Positions 12,842 through 24,247 of a DNA stretch of 64,000 nt are shown here, in pieces. The notes beneath the pieces were generated by a model. The model did no database searches, had not been told where the DNA came from, and saw only the letters and a list, made by a program, of their open reading frames with translations. The translations under genes and the position numbers were made by a program. This DNA is from Colletotrichum lupini (Eukaryota > Ascomycota > Sordariomycetes > Glomerellales > Glomerellaceae). The stretch lies in contig NC_064676.1 in assembly GCF_023278565.1 (NCBI RefSeq), forward strand, positions 4,464,001 through 4,528,000, read 5' to 3'. How positions within the stretch are numbered: the stretch's first letter is position 1; every line of letters begins with the position of its first letter.

Positions 12842-14119
12842 GGTCTTTTTTTTAAAAGTCTTATCCCTATAGACTTATAAATAAGTCGTTATAGCCTAGG
12901 TTAGGACTTATTAAGTAATCTTTTTAAAAATATTAAAATATTTATTAGATTTCTAATATATTATTAACTAGAGCTTATTTTTAAAATTAAGGAGCGAGGA
13001 TTTAAAATTATAATATTTCATTTGTTTTATCGTTCGTTAGGGCAAAGGTATAAAATATTAAAAAGTAAATTAAAGTATTCTAAATATATACGTTATAGTC
13101 GTTCTTATAACGTAACTATTAATACTATATATAATTATAAGTTTTTTTTTTTTTTTTTAATATTTCTTTATATTAATCGTACTTATAATAAATCGTTTTT
13201 TATTTAAAGTTAATAAATTAGAATACGAAGAGGAAGTAAAGGAGCTTTTTTTTAAAAAAAATAGGTAAAAGTTTTATATTATATATAAGCTAAAATAAAT
13301 TAGTTTTTATTAAAGTTAGATCGTTTTTAAAAAAAGAAAATAGTATTTAAAAAGGGGAAAGCGATTCTTAATCCTCTTAATATTATTAACGAGGATAAAT
13401 TAGTTACTACGTAAGAGGTATAATTTAGTAATACTTTTAAAATAATTAACTAGGACGCTATAATAACTAAGAGTTTTAGTTTTAATTTTAACTTTAATAT
13501 TTTTAAAAACATTCCTAAGAGTTCTAGAGGTTCGTAATAAGTTCTTATATTTTTTTTTTATATTTATAGTTTTTCTATTTAATAAGGAATTCTCGTATTT
13601 TATTCTTAATTTTATAATTAATAATTCGTTTAACTTCGTACTCTAATTAGTTTAGTTCGATAATAATATAATCTTCTATATATAAACCTCTTAATATAAG
13701 TTCGAGTAATAAAATATAAAAAATAAAATAGTATTATATTATATTTAGTAATCTTAATTCATAATTAATTAATAAGACCTTTTTAATAATTTTAAAAAGT
13801 CTAAGTTTTTTATAATTTAATTTATTACTTAGTTATTTTATTTTAATATTATAATAAAAAAAGTAAGTACTATCCCCCTTTTTTAAAAATAGTCCTTTAA
13901 TCCTTAATCTATCCGCGTTCTTTTTTATATATTATTATATAAACTCGAGGTTTAATAAGGCTTATTTATAAATCTCCTTAAGTTTACCTATATTTATTAT
14001 AGCTTTTATAGCTTATAATCCTTATTATACTTCTCTATATATTATTAACTAAAATCCGTAATTAAAGTAAAACGGAGATTCTTTTATACTTTTGTTAATT
14101 ATATTATTATATATAAACT

Positions 14120-14620
14120 AGGTTATTAATAAAAATACTACTTAATTATTTTAGTTATAGTTTATATAATAATAAAGATATATTTTAAAGATCTAATTAA
14201 TCCTTTTTATTTATTTATCGGTTTATAGATAGAATAATATTAATAGTTTATAATTTATACTAAGTTACGAAATTAAGGATTTTTAAAACTTTAAAATAAA
14301 TAGCTTATTTTTATTAAAGATAATTTCTTTTAGCAAACTATAATTTAAAAATATGACTTTAATAAATACGCATACTAAGTTTTTTATAGTATTTAATTCT
14401 TTATAAAAAATAAAATATACGAACTTAGTAAGTCGATTAACTATAACTAAAATATTATTATACTATATTTTAGTAAATAGTTCTCTAAACTTTAGTAATT
14501 TAATAATAAAATCTTATATAATTAATTACTATACTTCCGTTAGTAATTATAATAGTTATAGCTCGTTATAAGGCTTATATAAGTTATTTTTATTTTTTTT
14601 ATAAGTCGCATAGTCCTTAA
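14120..14620 (-). pseudogene. Gypsy-A integrase remnant
   Basis: The reverse-strand translation shows a degraded C-x-x-C end of the integrase zinc region near 14,590-14,620 (CATY, as in CxTCQ). It is followed by NRLTKF (for DRLTKF) and by NKNKLF (for DRDxxF) near 14,277-14,322. Next comes a stretch matching the S-x-x-HPQTDGQTE region with His and Gln codons changed by RIP. The frame has many stops. This is the catalytic DDE core of a Gypsy integrase. Confidence 0.75.
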
Positions 14621-15499
14621 TTACTTCTATAATTTTAGCGCATATAGTAAATTTATTATAATATTAATAAATCCGTTTTTACGTTTTAGTAATTCCTTAG
14701 TAACTATATACTAGTATATTATAAATTTTTATAATAAGCTTAGGGGTTATCTTTTTAGTCGAACTAGTATTAATCTTTTTAACTATTATAAAGAGCTTCG
14801 TAATTAATATAAAGCTACCGTTTTTTTTTTTAAATAATTTATATTTCTTTAGGGACCGCGACTTCGTAATTAGGTTTTTTATTAAGAGCGTTTATTTTAC
14901 TATTTTTTAATCCTTTTTAATAAATAATTTAGAAGTTATATTTAAATAAGAATTTACTTTATTTAACTTATTATTTATTTAGATTCTTATTTATTATAAA
15001 GTTTATAAGGTTTTTATAATTTATATAAATTATAACTTCGTACTTAGTTCTAAATAATTATAATTTCTATTTTTAAAATATTTTAATAATTACTATTAGT
15101 TTCTTATTATAAATTTACTAATTTAATTCTGCTTTATGAAATATTTTAAAATAGAAGTAATATAAATAAAGCTTTTTTTATTTATTTTATTATTTTAGGA
15201 CCGCTCTTATAGTAAAGTCCGAAGTATCGGTCTCGACTTCGAAAGGTTTTTAAGGGTTTAGAATTATAATAATTAGTTTAAAAATAACTATATTCTTAAC
15301 TTTAATAAATACTTTTTTATACTTAGGGTCCTAAATAAATAGGTTATCTTTTTATATTAAATTATTAAAAAGTTTAATTATATTAGTATAGTTTTTAAAA
15401 AAATCGTTAATAAAAGTTAATAAATCCTAAGAATCTTTATATATCTTTAACGTTTTATAATATAAACTAGTCCCTAACTACTTCTATTTTTAATACTTA

Positions 15500-16100
15500 T
15501 ATATAAATTTATCTTAATATAATAATATATTTAAAAAAGTCTACTTATTATATATAAAACTCGTACTTAAAGGGTTCGGTATATAGCTTAGTATTTTAAA
15601 GCTTTTAAAATACTATATAAATATACTTTTTATATATCTTAAGGTCGGGGAAGAAAATAAGAATATTATTAATATAAATAATAATAAAAATATTAACGTA
15701 TTCCTAGAGTACGTAGTTAACTATTATTTAAAAAATTACCGGAGTATTAGTAAGTCCGAAGGGTATAACGAGATATTTAAAAAGTCCTTTATAAGTTCGG
15801 AATATTATTTTCTATTTATTTCCTTTTTTAATCCGAATTTAGTTAAATACTTTTTTAAGATTTATAATAATAAATTAATTAGCTTTATAAAATAAATCTC
15901 TAAGCTTAGTAATAAGTAATAAAGAGTAGCAATTCTTTTTTATAATTTCGTTAAGTTTTTTATAATTAATAATAAGTCTTAATTTTTTACCCTTTTTTAA
16001 TATAAAGAATAAGAGGAATTTAATAAGAGAATTTAATAATTAAATATATCCCTTTTTAAGTTTCTTATTAATATATTTATTAAAGTACTCTTATTCTTTT
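15500..16100 (-). pseudogene. Gypsy-A reverse transcriptase remnant
   Basis: On the reverse strand, 15,720-16,080 translates to a recognisable RT palm segment: FILKKGKKLRLIINYKKLNE, followed by a KNxYxLLLI stretch, then after several stops a GLT/NAP-like motif near 15,745. This matches the Gypsy consensus FVxKKDGxLRxxVDYRxLN. In-frame stops are at expected Gln or Trp positions. Confidence 0.8.
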
Positions 16101-16759
16101 TAATTTATCAAATATATTAAATAAAACCCGGGTTATATCCCTTTTTTAAGTTCGATTTTTATATTTTAATTATTATATTTTAATAATTCTATTTCTTTGG
16201 GTTTTATAAATAGTTTTATATATATTTAATACTCTTTAAGTATAATTTAAAGTTATTACGATCCCCGATTATTAATACTAATTATAAACTTCTTAAAGCT
16301 TTTTATTATTTTAATAAAAATTATATATTATATTTATTCTCGTTTTTAGGAGTTCTTAAAAATTTATTTAAACCCTTTTTCTTTTTAGGTCGTTTAGTAA
16401 CTAAATTCTTTTAGAGGATTTAATTAATAATCTAATTTATTTATAAGTTATATTTTTATAATTACGAGAGTCTTAAAATAATATTAATATCTCTAATTTT
16501 TATAATATCGTACTATAATTATTTTTATTAATTATTAATATATATTAAGAGGTATACGGTTTCTTAATTAATATATTTATAATTATAATTAACTCGTTCT
16601 CTTTTTATTATTTATAATTAATATAAGTTATTCTTTTATATTTATAATAAATTAAGTTTATTTATTATTCTTAATAAAATATAAGTTTTTTATATGCCGC
16701 TATCAATAATAACGTTTAATTTTTATTCGTAAATATTAAAATTAACTTATAAATATACG

Positions 16760-17990
16760 TTGTTATGTTATTTAGTTATGTAGTGGTTTTTTTCTGGCTT
16801 TATAAGTATAAAAGATCGACCTTAACGGGATTACGCTTTTAAGGGAAATTATATAATATAGTATACTTTTTAACTATATAATACGCGCAATATATCCTAA
16901 GTACGCGCTTAACGTAATATAGTAATTTTAATATAAAAACCGCTATTTAATTTAGGATAAGTAAGCTACTTTATAGTAGCGCTAGTTAGAAAAGTTAATA
17001 ATAGAGGTCGGCTATAATAATTAGCCGTAATAGTTAACTATAATAGTTAAAAGCGGCCCTTAACCGTAAAGGTTTTAAACTTTAATAATAACGTAGAGGT
17101 TTTTAAAAAAGGGCTAAATAAGCTAATATTTATTACTTATACTAGAGCTTATAAAGATTCTTTTTATCCTTATCGCTTTTAATATTACCTAAAGCTACTC
17201 TCTATTTAAACTAAATAAATTTACTAAATAAATCTACTAAACAAATTTACTAAATAAATTTACTAAATAAATCTACTAAACAAATTTACTAAATAAATCT
17301 ACTAAATAAATCTACTAAATAAGCCTATTAATATATAAACTACTACTTAGATAACTAGTTAAATAACTAGTTAAGAAGTTAGTTAATTAAAATACTACCT
17401 TAACGAGAACCTACTCTACTCCTAGTATATAGTTAGTAATTAATAAGCTAGAACTCTCTAAAGATACTTATTAATAAGTCTACTCCTCTCGGGCTAGGCG
17501 CCCTCTTTAGCTAGCTTAACGCTATAACTATTATAGCTAATATAAATACGCCTAAAAATTAATAAAATACTTTTTAATAATATAGAATTCGGCTAAGTAA
17601 TAATATAAATATTATAAATAGCCGGGCTAATATAGACGTTAAGATTTAGTATATTAACGCTAGCTTAGTTATAATAATTATAATAAACGGGTTAAAAGTA
17701 TATAGAGTTAGGGTAATAAGCTAGTACTTTAAATAGCTCTTACGGGACCCCTTAAATAATAATAATAATACTTATATAAAAAAATAGATTATACTAAACC
17801 TAGTTACTTATATAGGCTAGTACTAAGAGGTCCTATATATATTAAAATAAGTAAAGCTCGCTTTATAAGCGGGTAGCGGAAAGTTAAGAACTATTTTAGT
17901 TAGTAATTAGGTATAGAGCGTATTATACTTAGTTTTCCTTAATACGTAATATATAGTACGGCCCCAGTAGATTGCTCCGTCGGACGTTAT
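16760..17990. mobile_element. Foreign ~1.2-kb segment inserted in Gypsy-A, family unknown
   Basis: Between the Gypsy-A RT side (left) and its gag/protease side (right) lies a segment with richer CG-containing motifs and no reverse-strand pol similarity. Gypsy-A coding remnants resume on the right (gag near 19,600-19,790). The segment contains a 13-bp tandem array at 17,212-17,328. Loosely similar sequence occurs at both edges (ttatttagttatg at 16,771 and ttatttaattatat at 17,987). I see no convincing LTRs, inverted termini or transposase, so it may be a non-autonomous element or a captured segment. Edges are approximate. Confidence 0.4.
17212..17328. repeat. 13-bp minisatellite, unit TAAATAAATYTAC, 9 copies
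   Basis: Nine head-to-tail units, with variants only at C/T positions (TAAATAAATTTAC, TAAATAAATCTAC, TAAACAAATTTAC, final TAAATAAGCCTAT). Differences confined to C/T are what RIP of an originally uniform array, perhaps CAAACAAATCTAC-like, would give. A unit length of 13 does not preserve a reading frame. Confidence 0.85.
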
Positions 17991-19589
17991 TTAATTATAT
18001 ATAAGAACTTTTTTTCTATTTTTATTTTTTATCGTTCTTTTATAATTAGCTTTCTTAGTTTTTTATTATACGCTTCTTTTACTAAGTACTTTATTTACGT
18101 AGTTCTTATTATTCTCTCTAAGCCTTAGCTTTTTTAATATAATAAACTTAGTATTAGTCGTATTTATAGTCTTCCTATTCTATATACTTATTATTAAAGT
18201 ACTTTATAAAAAAGCTAAAGTCTAGGCCGAATATTACTTTATTATTATCGTTAAAACTTAGTAATATTTAGCTAAGTAGTTAATTTTCTATATAAATATC
18301 CTTAATAAGCTTATTATTATATTTTTATAAATAAAAATAACTATCTTATTTATATATAAAATACTAAAAGTATTTATTATTTAAGCACTCTATTTAAAAT
18401 AATTCTTTATAAAAGGGGTCTTTGGGGTTAAATGAAAAATAATCTTCGTTTATATAAAGGGTTATTATAACCTTTTTATATTCTTTAGTTTTATAAAACT
18501 AAATAATTTAATTATCCTCGAACGGATAAATATATTTATATTATAATTCGTCGTCGTCCTTTTTAAAACTAGTATTATTAATACTAAGTAGTATTTTATA
18601 ATTAATCTCTATCTAAGTATATTATTAAATAATATCGCGAGGTTCGTTTAAATTATAAAATAATTTTACTTTATTAGGATAAAAAAAACTAGTTCTTATT
18701 TTAATATCTTCTTTTTTAATTTTAAAATTAATTCTTTTTTTGTTAATAATTCTAAAATTAAAAGTTAGTTTTTTAAGTACTTCGATCTTATTTTTATATA
18801 TAAAGTCCTTAAGCTATTCCTTAACTTTATAAATAATTTTTTTATTAATATCTACTTATTATATTATATAAATAAACTTAGTTAATATTTTATTTAAATT
18901 AAGTTCTTTTTAGAACTTAATAAGTTATTTTTAGTTTATATTATTTTATTACGCTATATATACGAGGCTATTTATAATTTCTTTTATATTAAGTCTTTTT
19001 TTTTAAGCTTAAAAAGCTACTCCTTTATATTAACTAAGAGTTTTTACTTAATTTATCCTTTAAAAAAGTTAAGTATATTCTTTATAATAAGGTCCGTTTT
19101 ACCTTTTTCTTTTATATTTTTATAAATCTAAAAGAGTATAATAATATATTTAATATTATTCTTTTTAAAAATATAGGGTTAATAAGCGGGTATTTTTTTT
19201 ATTACTAGAGTTTTAATAAATAGTAAAATAAATTATTTATTATTTTTAAGTTATTTAGGGTACTATCCTATTTATTTTTTACTATCTTAGTAAGTAAAAT
19301 AGCTATTATTATAGTAAGCTATTTATAAAAATTATCTATAGGGAACTTTTTTATTTATAATATTAGCTCGCTTTTTTAAAATAGGTTAGTATTAAATACG
19401 CTTAGGTTATTAATAATCTTTAATTATATATCCTAGCTTATTGTAGTTATAGTATTTAAAGTCCTTTTCTTATTAAAGTTATTTTTTTTAATAATACTAA
19501 GGTTTGTTAATCCGCTATAATACCCTATTATAATAGTCGTTAGTTTATATTTATATTTATTATTAAGTTTAGCTTAGTTATTCTAAGTA

Positions 19590-19800
19590 TTTTATTTTTT
19601 ATATTTAAAGCGTCGTTTATAAAGTTGATTATTAATTTTAATCGTTATATTAATATAATTATAAAGTTTATTAGGTTAGTCTTAACGAAAGAGGGTATTT
19701 TTAATTTCTTTTTTTAAGCTATAATAAAAGGCTATTATAAGTACTTTATTACCCTAATCGAGCTTAAAAGTAATTTATTTAAATTCAAATATATACTTAT
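19590..19800 (-). pseudogene. Gypsy-A gag remnant (capsid C-terminal part)
   Basis: The reverse strand gives a segment like AFYYSLKKEIKNTL followed by RLKLIINFINDALN. This resembles the fungal Gypsy gag stretch FYxGLKxEVKDxL...IDNRLYER. Stops and substitutions are as expected from RIP. It confirms that the 5' end of the element is on the right. Confidence 0.6.
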
Positions 19801-20359
19801 TAACTAACCCTTTTTATATAAAAGTAATAAGTCTTTATTTAGTAATTCGTTCTTTATTAAGGTTATTAAAAGTTTCCTAAAGTCTTTTTTTAAATTCATT
19901 ATAATTATTAAAAATCTTCTTACTATCTTTATTTTAAATATTATATTCGTTCTTAAAATAATTTTTTATAAAAAGTTCGAACTAAGTAAGGGCATCCTTT
20001 TTAAAAAATAAAACTACGTAATAAACCTTATTTATTTTAATAATAAAAAAGGTTCTATAATAACGTAAATAGGCCCTAGTTTAAATAAAGAATCCTTAGA
20101 AAGTATCCGGGGACCTATTATAGGGTTCTAGTTTAGAGTACTTAGCTCTAAGTATTAAAAATAGTTAGGGTACTATAAGCTAAGTATAAAGTTATTTATT
20201 TTTATTTTTAAATTTAATTATTATATTATATAATTATTAAATAATAAGTATAGCTACCCTAGTAAACTATACTATATTATTATTACTAATAGTTAATATA
20301 TTCGTACTATTTAGTTAATTTTTAAAAAAAATAAACTTATTAAATAGAAATAATTGAAG

Positions 20360-20901
20360 TATTATAGCTAGCTAGTTATAATAAGTATATTAATAAAAGT
20401 TAAGGCTATAAGTACTAAGTAAATAGTATTATAATTATAAATAGCTTTCTTAAAACTATATTTATAAATTATAAAATAAGTAAAGCTTTAGTAATTAATT
20501 ATAATCTTATTTAAAGGGGTTCTTAATAAAAATAGCTAAAAGCGATTATAAGATCTAATATTAAGTTAATTATTAAAAAAGCTATAAAAAGTCTATTTTT
20601 AAGCCCGGCTTAAGTTTATATTATATATAAGTTTATTTATAAATATATTTTTTATTAATAATTACTCTTATTCGTTAAGTAATTACTTAGTAAATACTAA
20701 TAAGCGATTATTTAAAGTAATTATAATAATTACTTTATTATATAGTTACTACTTTTATTTATATATAACTTATTTATAGTTCTTTCGTTCTATAAGAATT
20801 ACTTTATATTTTTATATTTTTATATATATAGTATATTATAGCCGCTATAAGCTTGCGGGGCGGGCCCTAGTTTTAGTTATATATATTAGGTTATAATACT
20901 A
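20360..20901 (-). repeat. Gypsy-A right LTR (5' LTR in element orientation)
   Basis: Direct repeat of 12,300-12,841 with the same 542-bp length. It is preceded on the left by a purine-rich stretch (agaaataattgaag) and followed after only 13 bp by the pogo-like transposon. Confidence 0.88.
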
Positions 20902-20914
20902 AGTATTAGAGGTA

Positions 20915-22809
20915 AGACCCTACCCTATACGACGGATTACCCCCTATAATAAATTACCTAATTTAAACAATTTTCTAAACTTCGACTTTTCGACTTTATA
21001 ACTACGAATTTAATTATTAATAATATAACGCTACTAAATTTAAAGTTCTAAATATATACTAATAAATTAAGCTTCTTTTATACTAATTATAAGTATGAGA
21101 ACTACGATTAGGCGCTATAAGTAAGCCTTAGCCTCTCTTTTTACTTTTATAATAGCCTTAATTTATATAAATCGCTTATTTAAATCCTACTATATTTTTA
21201 CCCTCGTAATTAGCTTATATAATTATACTTAAGCCTTTAGTAACTTAATAACTAATTAAGTATTAGCTAGGGCTACGTTCTAAGTATTTAATTGCTTATT
21301 TATTTTATTAAATATTAATTTATAAGTAATAGAATTATAATTAACCTCGCCCTCACTTCGTACTTAAAGCTTCTAATACTTCCTAAGGTCTCCCGACTTT
21401 TTAAAAATAATAATATTATAATTTTAGAGTATTTTAAGAACTTTTAAAAATAAGGGCTCTTATAGTAGCGCTTATAAAACGTTTATAAGCTACGTTATAA
21501 CAATAAATTTATTAAATAGGGGCTACTATATATTAATAACATATAGCTCTATTACTTTCTAATTAGTATATATATTTTATTTTATAAGCGCTTATACTCG
21601 GGCTTAGAAATAATAATAAAAGAAGTTTTACTTTTTAATAAGCGCTAAGTTAAGCTAGAGGCCGTAATTTATAAGCTTATTATAGTAATATATCTTAAGG
21701 AGTAAAAATACTAAAATATCTAAGAGCTAGGTAATATAGCTAAAATATAATAATAAATAATATAAGTAAACGCCCTTAAAATAATATTACTATATAAAAT
21801 CGTCGGAAATATAACTACTATACTTATTAATTATAAATAAACGTTTAAATCGGAGTTTTTAAACCTCTATTTCTATTTATAAAATAAATATCTTAACTAG
21901 CTATTTTAGCCTAATTATATTTAAAATCTATTTATTTATAAAGAACGTAAAGCTCTATAAAGTATAATTTAATATTTTATAAAGAACTATTATTATTATA
22001 TAGTCTACCCTTTAAAAATAATTAATAATAAGAAATATTAATTACTTATAGAAATATACTCGAATATAGAGGTCTAAGTACGGTCCCTTAGTATTTAGAT
22101 ATAAATAGATTTCTTTTTAAACTTACTTAGTACTAAATAATCCTTATTATTCCTTTTTATTAAACCCGTTTTATTTATATTTTAATAAAAAGATATTAGG
22201 ATTTTATAAATATTTAAGAATATTAAGATTTTTTAAAAAGCTTATATAACGTTAATAATAGTAAACTTAATATATTTAAAATTTATATAACGGGCCTATA
22301 GCGTTAAGAGCGTAGGATTCTTATATAAGAATTTATTTATTTATTTATTTTTAAGTAGGTATTAGTTATTATTTTATTAAGAAATACGTATTATAAACTC
22401 TTTAACTTAGGTATAAATTAGAGCGAACCCTAATTAGCCCTATAAAATTACTTAGTAAATAAGGGATTATTCTTAGTATTTACTAAGCCTTTAGTAATCC
22501 TCTTTTAACTTCTTAACCGTTATAGTACTTCGTAATTAGCTTAAGAGAGTAGTATAAGGGATTCCTTAGTTTATAATAGCCTTTCGGATCGAATTACTAA
22601 AGCTAACGTCGTATTGCGCGTTTTTAACGTATTTTTCTATATAATTAGGTATAATAAATCTATTAGTAATTTTAGTATAATTTTTTGCGATTTTTTTTTA
22701 ATAATTTATTACTTACGTATTATAGTAGTAGTAGTATTAAAGGAGGGAAAAAATCGTCTAAATAGGGTGATCTGTCGTGGGGGGTGATCCGTCGTGTGGG
22801 GTGGGGTCT
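20915..22809 (+). mobile_element. pogo/Fot1-like (Tc1-mariner) DNA transposon, 1,895 bp, RIP-degraded
   Basis: Inverted termini: the left end reads AGACCCTACCCTATACGACG and continues GATTACCCCC. The right end, reversed, reads AGACCCCACCCCACACGACG and continues GATCACCCCCC. Mismatches are C-to-T on the left only. The dinucleotide TA flanks both ends (20,913-20,914 and 22,810-22,811), the target duplication of Tc1/mariner elements. The length is that of Fot1-type elements (about 1.9 kb). The plus strand near 22,510-22,640 still reads SSIRDSLVYNSLSDR, then ITKANVVLR, like the C-terminal helical region of fungal pogo transposases. The DDE core is not readable. The right subterminal region has two copies of GGGTGATCYGTCGTG (22,765-22,795). 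Confidence 0.85.
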
Positions 22810-23316
22810 TATGTGCCTCGATGCATGTGGGGCGTGGGATGACAACCTGCCTCAATCTGTGCGCCTGTCAAACATTGGGTCTGAGGCGAAGCTGCAAACA
22901 GAGTTGCGAACAGACTGCAAGCAGGGCATGACACCTGCATATTGAACAAAGTCAATTGGGAGTTTTGCTTCGGCGCTCAGCAGGTGTGTCATCATTATTC
23001 TTGAGTCTTGGAGAGGGGAACGGACGACTGTGGGCGAATGTTGACTTGAGCAAATATCCCTACATAGTAGACGGTAACCCACGATGCGAGCAGAGAAACG
23101 GTCTCCCCTGTGGAGCCATCCAGCTTCCTAGTTGGACGATCTATGGCTCCCAGTCATGCTGCCTCCATTTAGTCTCCATTAAGGAACCCCAGACAAGCAC
23201 AGGCCCGTACCGATTGCAACAGTGGGCATTGGGTAAGCGAGAGAGATGGAGTGAGAGGCACGGACGGGCAAGAGGGAGAGATAGCGGAAGTGGATTCATC
23301 TCTGTTTAGGGCGACT

Positions 23317-23318
<2 letters not shown>

Positions 23319-23351
<33 letters not shown>

Positions 23352-23398
23352 GGAGCGGCGGGGGGGAGGGGGGAGGGGGGGGGGGGGGGGGGGCGTCT

Positions 23399-23434
<36 letters not shown>
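23319..23434. repeat. Extreme G-homopolymer tract
   Basis: The plus strand has a run of 32 Gs (23,319-23,350), several shorter runs with single A, C or GC interruptions, about 19 Gs ending at 23,393, and a run of 36 Gs (23,399-23,434). About 90% of 116 bases are G. It lies about 0.8 kb upstream of the permease start. Exact run lengths are likely unreliable in any assembly. Confidence 0.9.
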
Positions 23435-23851
23435 CGAAGTTGGGGGGGCAGGCACACTGACAATTCCATTTCCAAGTGCAACTGCCCATTGCCAAGGGAC
23501 AAGTGAAGGATTCGAGCCTGGCCCAGCCATGACCACCTCTCCCCTCATTCGTCGGCGCCAGTGTCGCACCCTTAAGCCGAGCCAGTTCATCCTGTCGCCG
23601 ACGTTCTGAAGGACCGAAAGAGGCGACTTGGAACTCATGTCTGTCAGTCGGGGGGGTATCCTTGTCACCAGATTAGACCAGCAAGCCATCCCATCCTGTC
23701 ACCTTTCAACGCCAATGCGGCAACTGCGCTGGTCGGCCCAGCATGATAAGCCTCACCACACACGCTCAGTCACCCAACCCCTTTAGGTGGCGGTAGTCCG
23801 TCGCTTTTCGTCGCAACGACTAGTACACGGAAACGTTGTCCTTCTCCTGGT

Positions 23852-24202
23852 ATGCGGCATAGACTTCGAGGCCGACCGGTTTCCTTAATCCGCGAACTCT
23901 CCACGCTCTCTACCGACGATTACGCCAATACTTCGAGACGATCTGCAGGCATCTTATCGGCGTCAGACCCTGCTTCTACGCATCCAGATACCCTCGGCAA
24001 CAGGCATGCGATTCTCGACGGAGGTGACCGATGCCTAAAGCGCGCCAAGTCTCACCGAACGAGCGACCCGACATACGAACGCCATATCTCACGATCGACC
24101 GATATACACGATAACAATTCGAACAAACGGCCAGACACAGAGCCAGACTCAACAGTATCACCTGTGACGAGCGGTGTAGACGGCGACAACGACCCCCACT
24201 AG
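23852..24202 (+). promoter_or_regulatory. Possible 116-codon upstream ORF in the permease leader
   Basis: An ATG at 23,852 opens a 116-codon frame that ends 45 bp before the permease ATG. It is rich in Arg, Ser, Asp and Thr and matches no family I recognise. If the permease transcript starts upstream of it, it would act as a translational uORF, as is common for nutrient transporters. It could equally be chance. Confidence 0.25.
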
Positions 24203-24247
24203 TTTTGATATCTACCATTTACATACCGACACGCTACGGAAACGGGG

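Larger units (their letters stand above)
12300..20901 (-). mobile_element. Gypsy-A: RIP-degraded Ty3/Gypsy LTR retrotransposon with an internal insertion
   Basis: Two 542-bp direct repeats (12,300-12,841 and 20,360-20,901) bound the element. Coding remnants read on the minus strand: gag on the right, then RT, then integrase on the left, so the 5' LTR is the right one. In minus orientation the LTR begins taatattataac or tagtattataacc and ends gtaata/tataata, compatible with an original TG...CA after RIP. The flanks (tttta on the left, agtat on the right) are not a matching target duplication. This suggests recombination or deletion after insertion. About 1.2 kb between 16.76 and 17.99 kb has a different composition and appears to be inserted. 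Confidence 0.88.
22812..24247. other. Intergenic, transition from AT-rich block to permease gene; no supported gene except a possible uORF
   Basis: Normal base composition begins here at once. The stretch has the G-homopolymer tract (23,319-23,434) and one ATG-started ORF just upstream of the permease (listed separately). Long proline-rich or glycine-rich ORFs around 23,170-23,690 are by-products of the G/C homopolymers. Confidence 0.7.

Noticed and set aside
17212..17328. CRISPR-like array
   Set aside because: The 13-bp units are contiguous with no spacers, in a eukaryotic transposon. It is a minisatellite.
23169..23689. Overlapping proline-rich (minus) and glycine-rich (plus) ORFs
   Set aside because: They are translations of the G/C homopolymer tract in several frames at once, with no domain and no splice logic.
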